A stretch of DNA of 64,000 nucleotides from NCBI RefSeq assembly GCF_009193155.1, contig NZ_VUKD01000002.1, positions 310,001 to 374,000 of the forward strand. Direction: 5' to 3'. Position numbers and translations under genes: made by a program. The notes below the pieces were generated by a model, which saw only the letters and a list, made by a program, of their open reading frames with translations, did not search any database and had not been told where the DNA came from. Positions 1 to 6,592 of the stretch are shown here, piece after piece (the stretch's first letter is position 1; the number at the start of each line of letters is the position of its first letter). The stretch is from Georgenia subflava. GTDB taxonomy: Bacteria > Actinomycetota > Actinomycetes > Actinomycetales > Actinomycetaceae.

Positions 1-292
1 AACCAGCCAGTCGGTACTCCTTGCCGGAGGGCTTCGGCTCGCCGTCGCCGAGGTCGAGCGCCTTCAGCGACACGCCGCGGCGGATGAGCTTCGTCTGCAG
101 GACGTCCAGCACCGCCTTCACCCGCTCCTCGGAGTTCGCGGCCATGGTGACGACGTCCCCGGACAGGCTCACCGAGGCCCCGACGTTCTTGAAGTCGTAC
201 CGCTGCGAGATCTCCTTCGCCGCCTGGTTGACGGCGTTGTCGACCTCCTGGCGGTCCACCTTGCTGACGATGTCGAACGACGAGTCGGCCAC
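1..292 (-). CDS. YajQ family nucleotide-binding protein (5' part only)
   Basis: The reading frame begins at a GTG (complement of 290-292) preceded by a GAGGAGAA ribosome-binding site and runs off the left edge after 97 codons. It opens [20 protein letters not shown] and continues through a QRYDFKN motif, which is the classic beginning of the YajQ/UPF0234 family. Members are about 160 residues with two ferredoxin-like subdomains, and some bind cyclic di-GMP or other nucleotides. The C-terminal half is outside the window, so completeness cannot be judged. It is transcribed away from the tRNA genes to its right. Confidence 0.9.
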   Translation of the reverse strand, partial: MADSSFDIVSKVDRQEVDNAVNQAAKEISQRYDFKNVGASVSLSGDVVTMAANSEERVKAVLDVLQTKLIRRGVSLKALDLGDGEPKPSGKEYRLAG

Positions 293-404
293 TGGTTCTC
301 CTCGGGTCGGGGTGCTTGGGGCTGTGACCATCATCGCGCACACCGTGTGCACGAGCACCCCTCGGATGTTGCTATCGTTGCCTGCGCACCTTCCCGAGGT
401 GCAC

Positions 405-486
405 GGCGAGTTGCCCGAGCGGCCAAAGGGAGCTGACTGTAAATCAGCCGCGGAATGCTTCGCAGGTTCGAATCCTGCACTCGCCA
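405..486 (+). tRNA. tRNA-Tyr (GTA)
   Basis: The sequence folds as a class II tRNA with a long variable arm. The acceptor GGCGAGT (405-411) pairs with ACTCGCC (479-485), the anticodon loop reads CTGTAAA (anticodon GTA), and the T arm contains GGTTCGAATCC. CCA is not encoded after the discriminator A. Confidence 0.96.
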
Positions 487-493
487 CGGACCG

Positions 494-522
494 GCCCATC
501 AGTGATCGTCTCGCTGATGGGC
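494..522 (+). terminator. hairpin downstream of tRNA-Tyr
   Basis: A perfect 9-bp inverted repeat (GCCCATCAG / CTGATGGGC) encloses an 11-base loop just after the tRNA-Tyr gene. It could be a terminator or processing hairpin. There is no T-tract, so the call rests on position and stem only. Confidence 0.5.
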
Positions 523-530
523 TGCCGTCA

Positions 531-591
531 TCTCAGGGGTGAATCACTCCATCTCTGAGGAGGAATCTATCAATCTCAGGGGTGAATCACT
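531..591. repeat. 18-bp direct repeat, two copies
   Basis: TCTCAGGGGTGAATCACT occurs at 531-548 and again, identical, at 574-591 (period 43 bp). It lies in the 372-bp gene-free gap between tRNA-Tyr and tRNA-Thr. No coding role is apparent. Confidence 0.85.
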
Positions 592-661
592 GGACGACGG
601 TGGCCCGGAGCGACCGTGCCGGACAGTGGGAGAGACGCGGCCACTGGCTGGTGACAGCAGC

Positions 662-792
662 GGCCGGCGGCTGTGAGAGGCGCGGTCGGCGGCTGTGAGA
701 GGCGCGGCCGGCGGCTGTGAGAGGCATGGCCGGCGGCTGGTGAGTGGCGCGGCCGGTGGCCGTGAGCGGGCCGGCCGGCGGCTGTGAGAGGA
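662..792. repeat. 22-bp minisatellite, about six copies
   Basis: A unit close to GGCCGGCGGCTGTGAGAGGC is repeated about six times with 22-23 bp spacing, with units starting near 662, 684, 706, 728, 751 and 773. The first three copies are nearly identical and the later ones drift. Together with the 18-bp direct repeat it makes up most of the gap 487-858, where I see no gene. Confidence 0.85.
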
Positions 793-819
793 GTCACGCG
801 CTCCGTCCCCGTTCCGGAT

Positions 820-848
820 TTCGCACTGGCGGCTCGGGCAGGTAGGCT
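820..848 (+). promoter_or_regulatory. candidate promoter of tRNA-Thr
   Basis: TTCGCA (820-825) and TAGGCT (843-848) are separated by 17 bp. Transcription would begin about 5 bp before the tRNA-Thr gene. The match is moderate (4/6 at -35). Confidence 0.5.
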
Positions 849-858
849 CGTCCGCGCT

Positions 859-931
859 GCCCCGATAGCTCAGTCGGCAGAGCGTCTCCATGGTAAGGAG
901 AAGGTCAAGGGTTCGATTCCCTTTCGGGGCT
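859..931 (+). tRNA. tRNA-Thr (GGT)
   Basis: The acceptor GCCCCGA (859-865) pairs with TCGGGGC (924-930) and the discriminator is T931. The anticodon loop ATGGTAA gives anticodon GGT, reading threonine ACC/ACU codons. The D arm (AGCTCAGTCGGC) and T arm (GGGTTCGATTCCC) are canonical. CCA is not encoded. Confidence 0.96.
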
Positions 932-980
932 CTGTTCTGGACAGCCGTCGTATGATCGACGACGGCGGTCCGAAGGACGC

Positions 981-1057
981 GGCGGGGTAGCTCAGTTGGT
1001 GAGAGCGCACGACTCATAATCGTGAGGTCGCGGGTTCGAGCCCCGCCCCCGCTACCA
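981..1057 (+). tRNA. tRNA-Met (CAT), elongator type
   Basis: The acceptor GGCGGGG (981-987) pairs with CCCCGCT (1047-1053). The anticodon loop CTCATAA gives CAT, and CCA is encoded at 1055-1057. A TATGAT -10-like box at 951-956 could drive it, although read-through from tRNA-Thr 50 bp upstream is also possible. The first acceptor pair is G-U, which differs from the mismatched C-A of initiator tRNAs, so the elongator form is favoured. Confidence 0.94.
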
Positions 1058-1114
1058 AGAAATGACGAAGCAGCCGATTGGCCGCTCGCACGAAGCCGAA
1101 CGTGAGGAACTGCC

Positions 1115-1285
1115 GTGGCCAGCAAGTCCAGCGATGTCCGCCCCAAGATCACCCTCGCCTGCGAGGAGTGCAAGGAGCGCAACTACATCACCAAGAAGAA
1201 CCGTCGGAACAACCCCGACCGTCTCGAGCTGAAGAAGTTCTGCCCGCGCGACAACCGCATGACCGTGCACCGCGAGACCCGCTGA
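1115..1285 (+). CDS. rpmG: 50S ribosomal protein L33
   Basis: This 56-residue protein matches the actinobacterial L33 pattern ([20 protein letters not shown] ... [15 protein letters not shown] ... HRETR). It starts at GTG 1115 after GAGGAAC. The first zinc-ribbon pair is intact (CEEC), but the second keeps only one cysteine (FCPRDN where zinc-binding L33 has CPxC), leaving three of the four zinc ligands. It stands at the head of the conserved rpmG-hotdog-hotdog-murB block, with 52 bp to the next gene. A C-terminal HRETR confirms the frame. Confidence 0.97.
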   Translation: MASKSSDVRPKITLACEECKERNYITKKNRRNNPDRLELKKFCPRDNRMTVHRETR

Positions 1286-1337
1286 CTCACCGCGAGACCC
1301 GCTGACCGATCCGGTCACCGGCCCCTAGTCTGGGCAG

Positions 1338-1811
1338 ATGACCGAGTCCAGCACCCGCCCCGCCGGCGTCGACACGACGCTCGTGGGGCGTAGCTATGCC
1401 CCGAGGGAGATCTACGAGGTCTCGCGCGTGAAGATCGCCGAGATGGCCGAGGCCACCGGGGCCACACACCCCGCCCACACCGACCCCGACGCGGCCTGGG
1501 CACTGGGCCACGCCGACGTGGTCGCCCCGCCCACGTTCGCCGTCGTGCTGGCGCAGCGTGCCGAGCAGGCATACGTGGCAAGCCCCGAGTCGGGCATCGA
1601 CTTCTCCCGCGTCGTGCACGCCGAGGAGCGTTTCGTGCACCACCGACCCATCGTGGCGGGGGACCGGCTGCGGACGACCGTGCACGTGGACAAGATCGTC
1701 GAGCGCGGTGGCATCACCCTGGTGACCACCCGCGCCGAGATCGCCGACGACGCCGACACCCCGGTCTCGACGGTCACCTCCGTCCTCGCGGTGCGGGGGG
1801 CCGACAAGTGA
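1338..1811 (+). CDS. HadA-like N-terminal MaoC (hotdog) dehydratase subunit
   Basis: This 157-residue protein belongs to the FAS1-type/UPF0336 hotdog family, whose mycobacterial relatives (HadA, HadC) pair with HadB to dehydrate 3-hydroxyacyl thioesters. Motifs include GRSYAPREIYEVSRVKIAEMA near the start and ATHPAHTDPDAA. The subunit lacks the hydratase catalytic signature, which is carried by the next gene. The ATG follows TAGTCT by only six bases, suggesting a leaderless transcript. Its stop overlaps the next start as GTGA, so the two subunits are probably made together. The substrate in this organism is unknown. Confidence 0.85.
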   Translation: MTESSTRPAGVDTTLVGRSYAPREIYEVSRVKIAEMAEATGATHPAHTDPDAAWALGHADVVAPPTFAVVLAQRAEQAYVASPESGIDFSRVVHAEERFVHHRPIVAGDRLRTTVHVDKIVERGGITLVTTRAEIADDADTPVSTVTSVLAVRGADK

Positions 1812-2245
1812 GCGAGCAGCCCGGCCGCCCCGTCCTGACCGACCTCGAGGTCGGCGCCGTCCTCTTCGAGCGCACCTACGCCGTCGACCGCGGCCGGCTC
1901 GTGCGCTACGCCGGCGCGAGCGGTGACTTCAACCCGATCCACTACAACGACCGCTTCGCCAAGGAGGTCGGCCTGCCCGGCGTCATCGCCCACGGCATGG
2001 CCACCATGGGCCTGGCCGGCTCCGCGGTAGTCGACTGGGCGGGTGACCCGGGCGTGGTGACCGAGTACGGCGTGCGGTTCACCCGGCCGGTCGAGGTGCC
2101 CGATCCAGGGCACGCCGAGGTCGCGGTGGTCGGCAAGGTCGGCGAGGTCGACCTCGCCGCCGGCTCGGTCCGGGTGGACCTGACCGTCACGAGCGGCGGC
2201 GTGACAGTCCTGGCCAAGGCTCAGGCGACCGTTCGGCTCGCCTGA
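1808..2245 (+). CDS. HadB-like MaoC family dehydratase
   Basis: This 145-residue hotdog protein carries the R-hydratase signature GASGDFNPIHYNDRFAKEVG at about residues 37-56, with the catalytic Asp/His pair and the following PGVIAHGM. In the family this subunit performs the (R)-3-hydroxyacyl dehydration while its partner binds the acyl chain. It starts with GTG overlapping the upstream stop by four bases, so translational coupling to the HadA-like gene is expected. The order rpmG-hadA-hadB is conserved in actinobacteria. Confidence 0.88.
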   Translation: MSEQPGRPVLTDLEVGAVLFERTYAVDRGRLVRYAGASGDFNPIHYNDRFAKEVGLPGVIAHGMATMGLAGSAVVDWAGDPGVVTEYGVRFTRPVEVPDPGHAEVAVVGKVGEVDLAAGSVRVDLTVTSGGVTVLAKAQATVRLA

Positions 2246-2316
2246 CCGGCCCCGGGCGCGCTGGTGCTGGTCGCCGCGCCGCTGCCGTCCCCGACGCGCG
2301 GACGTAGCCTGGGGGC

Positions 2317-3495
2317 GTGACCCAGACCTCCGGCACCCCGGTGCCGTCCACCGCCGCACCCGCCGGCCTCACCGGCAGCCCGACCCTCGCCGAGCTGACC
2401 ACGCTGCGGGTCGGCGGTCCGGCGAACGCCTACAGGGAGGCGGCGACAGAGGACGAGCTCGTCGAGGCGGTCAGCGCCGCCGACGCGTCGGGCACCCCGC
2501 TCCTCGTCCTCGGCGGAGGTTCGAACCTGCTCGTCGCCGACGACGGCTTCGACGGCGTCGTGGTCCGTGACGTCCGCCGCGGTATCGACGGTGTGGCGGA
2601 CTCCTCGTGCGCCGGCGCGAGCCTGACCGTGCCCGCCGGCCAGCCGTGGGACGAGGTGGTCGCCACCGCCGTCGCCGAGGGCTGGATGGGGATCGAGGCG
2701 CTGTCCGGCATCCCGGGGTCCACCGGCGCAACCCCGGTCCAGAACGTCGGCGCCTACGGCCAGGAGGTGGCGGAGACGCTGTCCTCCGTGCGCGTGTACG
2801 ACCGGCTCGAGCGCCGTATCCGGATGTTCGCGGTCGGAGAGCTGGGTCTGGGGTACCGCACCAGCGTGCTCAAGCGGTCGGTGTCCGACGCCACCGCCGG
2901 AGGGGGCCGGACCTGGGGACCGACCGGGCGCCATGTCATCCTCGAGGTCAACTTCCAGATGCGCCTGGCGAACCTGTCCGCGCCGGTGCGATACGCCGAG
3001 CTGGCGCGGCGCCTCGACGTAGAGATCGGTGCCCGCGTGCCCGTCACCGAGGTGCGGGAGGCGGTCCTCGCGCTGCGCCGCGGCAAGGGCATGGTCCTGG
3101 ACCGCGCCGACCACGACACGTGGTCCGCCGGGTCCTTCTTCACCAACCCGGTTCTCACCACGGCGGAGGCGGACCGGTCGCTGCCCGAGGACGCACCGCG
3201 GTACCCGGTTGCCGACCACACCCGCGTCGCTCAGATCGGCGCCGCCGCCCCGGTCGTCGACGGGCTCGTGAAGACGTCGGCAGCCTGGCTCATCTCCCGC
3301 GCCGGCTTCGACAAGGGGTTCGGCGCACCCGGGCCGGCCACGCTGTCGACCAAGCACTCGCTGGCCCTGACCAACCGCGGCTCGGCGACGGCGGCGGACC
3401 TGCTCGCCCTCGCCCGGACCGTGCGTGACGGCGTGCGGGAGACCTTCGGGGTCACGCTCGTGCCCGAGCCGGTGCTCGTCGGCCTCAGCCTCTGA
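2317..3495 (+). CDS. murB: UDP-N-acetylenolpyruvoylglucosamine reductase
   Basis: MurB reduces UDP-GlcNAc-enolpyruvate to UDP-MurNAc with NADPH and FAD in cytoplasmic peptidoglycan precursor synthesis. The 392-residue protein shows TLRVGGPAN, the FAD-binding GGGSNLL loop, GIPGSTGATPVQNVGAYGQE, the GLGYRTS motif, the catalytic serine in SAGSFFTNP, and a C-terminal glutamate in LVPEPVLVG. The GTG start follows TAGCCT by six bases, consistent with leaderless transcription; no ribosome-binding site is seen. Its last 11 bases overlap the 3' end of the convergent GntR gene. Confidence 0.96.
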   Translation: MTQTSGTPVPSTAAPAGLTGSPTLAELTTLRVGGPANAYREAATEDELVEAVSAADASGTPLLVLGGGSNLLVADDGFDGVVVRDVRRGIDGVADSSCAGASLTVPAGQPWDEVVATAVAEGWMGIEALSGIPGSTGATPVQNVGAYGQEVAETLSSVRVYDRLERRIRMFAVGELGLGYRTSVLKRSVSDATAGGGRTWGPTGRHVILEVNFQMRLANLSAPVRYAELARRLDVEIGARVPVTEVREAVLALRRGKGMVLDRADHDTWSAGSFFTNPVLTTAEADRSLPEDAPRYPVADHTRVAQIGAAAPVVDGLVKTSAAWLISRAGFDKGFGAPGPATLSTKHSLALTNRGSATAADLLALARTVRDGVRETFGVTLVPEPVLVGLSL

Positions 3496-3928
3496 CCGAG
3501 CCCCGGTCGGCCGTCGTCGCGCCGCCGGTGCCCGGTGTGGCCACCGGCGCCTCGTCCGTCACGAGGTCGGACATGAGCGCTCCGCGTACGAGGTCCAGGA
3601 TCTCCGCGTCGCCGACGCCGGCCGCCCTGGCCTCCTGGACGAACAAGGCCGCGGCCCGGCGCACCGGGTGTGCCGTCGCTGCCGTCGCCACGGTCTCCGC
3701 GACGACGGTCCCGACCCGGCGACGGGAGTGCACGGTCCCGGCGGCCTCGAGCTCGCGGTAGGCCCGTTGGACGGTCCCGACGGCGACGCCGAGGTCCGCC
3801 GCGAGGTCGCGGACAGTCGGGAGGCGGTCGCCCGGCACCAGGTGCGCGGCGGCTACGAGTGCCGTGACCTGGCTGCGGATCTGCTCGTACGGCGGGACCC
3901 CGGAGGCGAGGTCGACGGCGACCCTCAC
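3485..3928 (-). CDS. GntR family transcriptional regulator (short, YtrA-like)
   Basis: This 147-residue regulator has an N-terminal winged helix (VPPYEQIRSQV ... PGDRLPTVRDLAADLGVAVGTVQRAYRELE at about 11-63, then GTVHSRRRVGTVV) and only about 60 further residues. That short helical C-terminus is typical of the YtrA subfamily, which usually sits in operons with membrane proteins or ABC transporters and represses them. Its GTG start overlaps the stop of the upstream membrane-protein gene (GTGA). The 3' end overlaps convergent murB by 11 bp. The candidate operator lies at the promoter of the two-gene operon. Confidence 0.9.
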   Translation of the reverse strand: MRVAVDLASGVPPYEQIRSQVTALVAAAHLVPGDRLPTVRDLAADLGVAVGTVQRAYRELEAAGTVHSRRRVGTVVAETVATAATAHPVRRAAALFVQEARAAGVGDAEILDLVRGALMSDLVTDEAPVATPGTGGATTADRGSVRG

Positions 3929-4809
3929 CGGACCGCCGTCACAGCCGGGCGGGCGGGCCGTGCAGGCGCAAGCGCGCGCCCGAGGGTCGCGAACGAGGCG
4001 ACGGCGGCGACGACGGCGAGCCCCGCCGCCGCCCCGGCGGCCAGGCCCCAGCCGGCGTTGCCGAGCGGCACCGCGGAAACCGTCAGCACGGCCGTGAGCG
4101 TGCCGCCGACGAACAGCTGGGTGCCGGCGAGGATCCGGCCCGCGCTCGTCAGCCGTAGGCCCGCATCGTCCTCAGGTGCTGTTCCCGCGACCGCCGGCCG
4201 TCGAGCCACCATGCGCACGGCCACGGCAGCACCGACCAGCACGAGGGCGGTTCCACCGAGCAGCGGCAGGCCGTACGGCCAGCCCGGATAGGGGCCGGCC
4301 GCCCCGCCACCCATCCCCGCGGCGACGTCCTCCGCCGTGATGAGGCGGGGCACGGCCCTCCCGGTCTCGGTGGCGGTCGCCCCGGTCAGCACGAGGACGA
4401 CGGCGAGGACTGTCGACGTGGCGGCGAGGAGCCAGGCACGCCGCCCGGCGAGCTCCCGGACCGTGCGGCGGCGCAGCACGGCCGTGCGGACCGCACCCAC
4501 CGGGCGGGGCCAGGTCCGCTCGCCCACGGCATGGATGCCGAGGTGGACGAGGCCTCCGGCAGCGGGGCCGAGCGCGGCGAGCACGCCCGGGGCGCCCGGA
4601 CCGGCTCCCGGGGAGGCGGCGGCGGAGATGACGACCGCGCCCGCGACGAGGATGCCGGCGGTCAGCGCGACCGCGGTCGTGACGTCCTCGTGCCGGCGGG
4701 CCGCGACAAGGGTCGCCGCCTCGGTGTTCTCCGGGGCGGTCCGCCGGGACGCGGCGACGACGAAGATGGCCGCCAGCCCGATCAGCGCGAGCAGTAACAG
4801 CAGCGACAT
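3925..4809 (-). CDS. polytopic membrane protein, function unknown
   Basis: This 294-residue protein has about six hydrophobic segments (near residues 1-20, 44-66, 128-150, 183-205, 233-252 and 258-280) and an N-terminal segment rich in leucine and isoleucine. I do not recognise a family with certainty; the layout resembles the poorly characterised membrane proteins often encoded with YtrA-type GntR regulators. It is the first gene of a two-gene operon and its stop overlaps the GntR start. Regulation by that GntR protein is inferred from the promoter/operator arrangement just upstream. Confidence 0.75.
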   Translation of the reverse strand: MSLLLLLALIGLAAIFVVAASRRTAPENTEAATLVAARRHEDVTTAVALTAGILVAGAVVISAAASPGAGPGAPGVLAALGPAAGGLVHLGIHAVGERTWPRPVGAVRTAVLRRRTVRELAGRRAWLLAATSTVLAVVLVLTGATATETGRAVPRLITAEDVAAGMGGGAAGPYPGWPYGLPLLGGTALVLVGAAVAVRMVARRPAVAGTAPEDDAGLRLTSAGRILAGTQLFVGGTLTAVLTVSAVPLGNAGWGLAAGAAAGLAVVAAVASFATLGRALAPARPARPAVTAVR

Positions 4810-4824
4810 CGCAGCCTCATCTCA

Positions 4825-4842
4825 TTGAGTCAACTAATTGAT
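4825..4842. promoter_or_regulatory. candidate GntR operator over the transcription start
   Basis: TTGAGTCAACTAATTGAT is a conspicuous AT-rich patch in very GC-rich DNA. It contains the palindrome TTGAGTCAA (4825-4833) and an overlapping imperfect palindrome TCAACTAATTGA (4830-4841). It lies immediately downstream of the predicted -10 box and 16 bp before the ATG of the membrane-protein gene, where a bound repressor would block initiation. Confidence 0.6.
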
Positions 4843-4848
4843 ACAGAG

Positions 4849-4877
4849 AGCATGACGGGAACGGCGATCCGCGTCAA
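4849..4877 (-). promoter_or_regulatory. promoter of the membrane protein-GntR operon
   Basis: On the minus strand TTGACG (4877-4872) and CATGCT (4854-4849) are separated by exactly 17 bp. Transcription would start near 4842, inside the candidate operator. Confidence 0.65.
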
Positions 4878-4997
4878 GAGACGGGCGCGCAGACGGCTTG
4901 ACGGGGCCACCCGGAGCGACCTTCGGCCGGCCCACCCGGTGCGACCGTGGACGTGGCGGACTCCGCAGAACCGATAGGTCGCGTTCGACCGCTCGGG

Positions 4998-5753
4998 TCA
5001 AGGGCCGACGGGCTCGACCGGACCGTCGGCGCCCAGCTCCGCCACCGCGGTCACGACAGCCTCCACGAGGTCGGCGTCGTCGAGCACCCGGAAGTGCCCC
5101 GACCCGGCCAGCCGTACCGTGCGACGGGCTCCCGGGAGAGCCCCGGTTCCGGGGATGTGCGGGTCCCAGGCCGGCGCCACCGCGACGATGCGCGCGTTGA
5201 TCGCACGCTCGCGAGCGAGCGTGAGGATCTGCGCGTTGCGGGGGGAGAAGTGACGCACCGCCGAGCCCGGTGGGAAGAGCCGTGCGTAGACCGACCCCTC
5301 CCACGGGGTCGCGACGGCGACCATCCCGGCGACCCTGGCACCGGCACCGGCACCGGCACCGGCACCAGCGTCGGCGAGCATCAGGGTCTTGCCGATGAGG
5401 CCACCCTTGGAGTGTGCGACGAGCACGACCCCGGTGAGGTCGTTCTCCTCGAGATACGTCTGGGCGCGCTCGGCGCCGTCGAGGACCGGACGGCGGTTGA
5501 TGCCCAGCGAGCTCAGCACGTGGACCGGGTGACCGGCCGCGGCGAGATGGGCGGCGAGGGGCTCGAGGAACCGCCAGGTCTCGAAGATGCCCGGCAGGAG
5601 GAGGACCGGAGTACCGGCGGACGAACCCAGGTACCGGCCCGGGTCGGTGCGACGTCCGAGAAGCGCGCGCGCCTCGTGCCGGACCGCGTAGCCGTAGTCT
5701 GCCGCCCGGACGCGCAGGCGCAGGTCCGGCCACGGCCGCGGGCGCCAGGTCAC
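4998..5753 (-). CDS. alpha/beta hydrolase (lipase/PGAP1-like)
   Basis: This 251-residue protein has the alpha/beta-hydrolase core: oxyanion strand VLLLPGIFETW, nucleophile elbow VAHSKGG, an Asp in APAWDPHIPG and a late His in GSGHFRVLDD. The AHSKGG elbow and lack of a signal peptide resemble cytoplasmic lipase/esterase proteins of the PGAP1-like group; the substrate is unknown. The GTG start overlaps the stop of the upstream hydrolase (GTGA), making it the third gene of a coupled operon. An in-frame hexanucleotide repeat encodes a (GA)5 stretch shortly after the nucleophile. Confidence 0.85.
   Translation of the reverse strand: MTWRPRPWPDLRLRVRAADYGYAVRHEARALLGRRTDPGRYLGSSAGTPVLLLPGIFETWRFLEPLAAHLAAAGHPVHVLSSLGINRRPVLDGAERAQTYLEENDLTGVVLVAHSKGGLIGKTLMLADAGAGAGAGAGARVAGMVAVATPWEGSVYARLFPPGSAVRHFSPRNAQILTLARERAINARIVAVAPAWDPHIPGTGALPGARRTVRLAGSGHFRVLDDADLVEAVVTAVAELGADGPVEPVGP
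5337..5366. repeat. hexanucleotide microsatellite, five GGCACC units
   Basis: Five perfect GGCACC units lie inside the hydrolase gene. On the coding strand they encode alternating Ala-Gly. Because the unit is six bases, copy-number change would alter protein length without shifting the frame. Confidence 0.9.
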
Positions 5754-6592
5754 GGCGCGGACCGTCGTGACTCGGCGAGGGCGTCCAGGGCTGCCCGGGC
5801 CACGTCGTCGGCGTGGTCGAGGACGACGGAGTGCGCCGCCCCGGGGACGGTGCGGTGATTGCGCCGCACGGGACCGGACAGCCGGGAGGCCAAGGCCTCG
5901 ACCCAGGACGACGGCGACACGGCGTCGTGCTCGCCCCGCACCAGGATCACCGGGGCGGTCACGCCGGCGAGCCGCTCCTCGAGCGGGTACCGGATCATCG
6001 CCGGAAGGACCTCGAGGAACCAGCGCAGGCCGCACGCGAGGTAGGCGCGCACGGCGATGCCGCGGACGCGCCACGGCTCGTGCCACGTCGAGCGGGCGAA
6101 GCGCACCAGCTGACGGGGCACGCTCCGCGCCTCGGCGTCGACGATGGGTCCGACGAGCACGGCTGCGGCGGCCAGGTCCCGGCGGGTCGCGAGCAGCTCC
6201 GTGGCTACCTGGCTGCCCATCGAGTGCCCGACCAGCACGGCGTCCGACACGCCGGCGCGGTCCAGGACCGCGGCCACGGCGTCCGCGAAGTCGGCGATGG
6301 TGAGCGCGCGGGCGGGGCGCGGGAGCCTCGCGTGCCCGGGCAGGTCGAGCAGGTACACGGTCCCGTGCCCGGCCAGCTCCTGGGCGAGGGGCACGAGGTA
6401 GCGGGCCGAGATCCCGACCCCGTGCAGCAGGACGAAGGCCGCCCCATCGGGCCTGGAACCGCCGTCGGGGAGCCGGTGGGTCCGCAGCCACGTGTCGCCG
6501 ACCCGTACCAGCGACGTCGGCACGTGGTCCAGGGGCAGCGCGCGGGCCGTGCGGCGCGGACGCAGCGGCACGGCGGCCAGGCGTGGCGTCAC
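5750..6592 (-). CDS. alpha/beta hydrolase
   Basis: This 280-residue alpha/beta-hydrolase shows VLLHGVGISARYLVPLA (oxyanion region), the nucleophile elbow VGHSMGSQ, the acid in LVRGEHDAVSP and the His in PGAAHSVVLDH, so the triad is complete. It resembles the BphD/epoxide-hydrolase-like esterases, but the reaction cannot be assigned. It starts at GTG 6592, overlapping the stop of the deaminase gene (GTGA), and ends in a GTGA overlap with the next hydrolase. The pairing of two different hydrolases in one coupled operon suggests successive steps or related lipid substrates (inference). Confidence 0.88.
   Translation of the reverse strand: MTPRLAAVPLRPRRTARALPLDHVPTSLVRVGDTWLRTHRLPDGGSRPDGAAFVLLHGVGISARYLVPLAQELAGHGTVYLLDLPGHARLPRPARALTIADFADAVAAVLDRAGVSDAVLVGHSMGSQVATELLATRRDLAAAAVLVGPIVDAEARSVPRQLVRFARSTWHEPWRVRGIAVRAYLACGLRWFLEVLPAMIRYPLEERLAGVTAPVILVRGEHDAVSPSSWVEALASRLSGPVRRNHRTVPGAAHSVVLDHADDVARAALDALAESRRSAP

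Noticed and set aside
981-1057. Integrated element at the tRNA genes
   Set aside because: No integrase, no repeated tRNA 3' end and no phage genes are visible. The flanking genes are conserved housekeeping genes.
544-1182. A 212-codon minus-strand frame over the tRNA region
   Set aside because: It crosses tRNA-Thr, tRNA-Met and the start of rpmG, so it cannot be a plausible gene.
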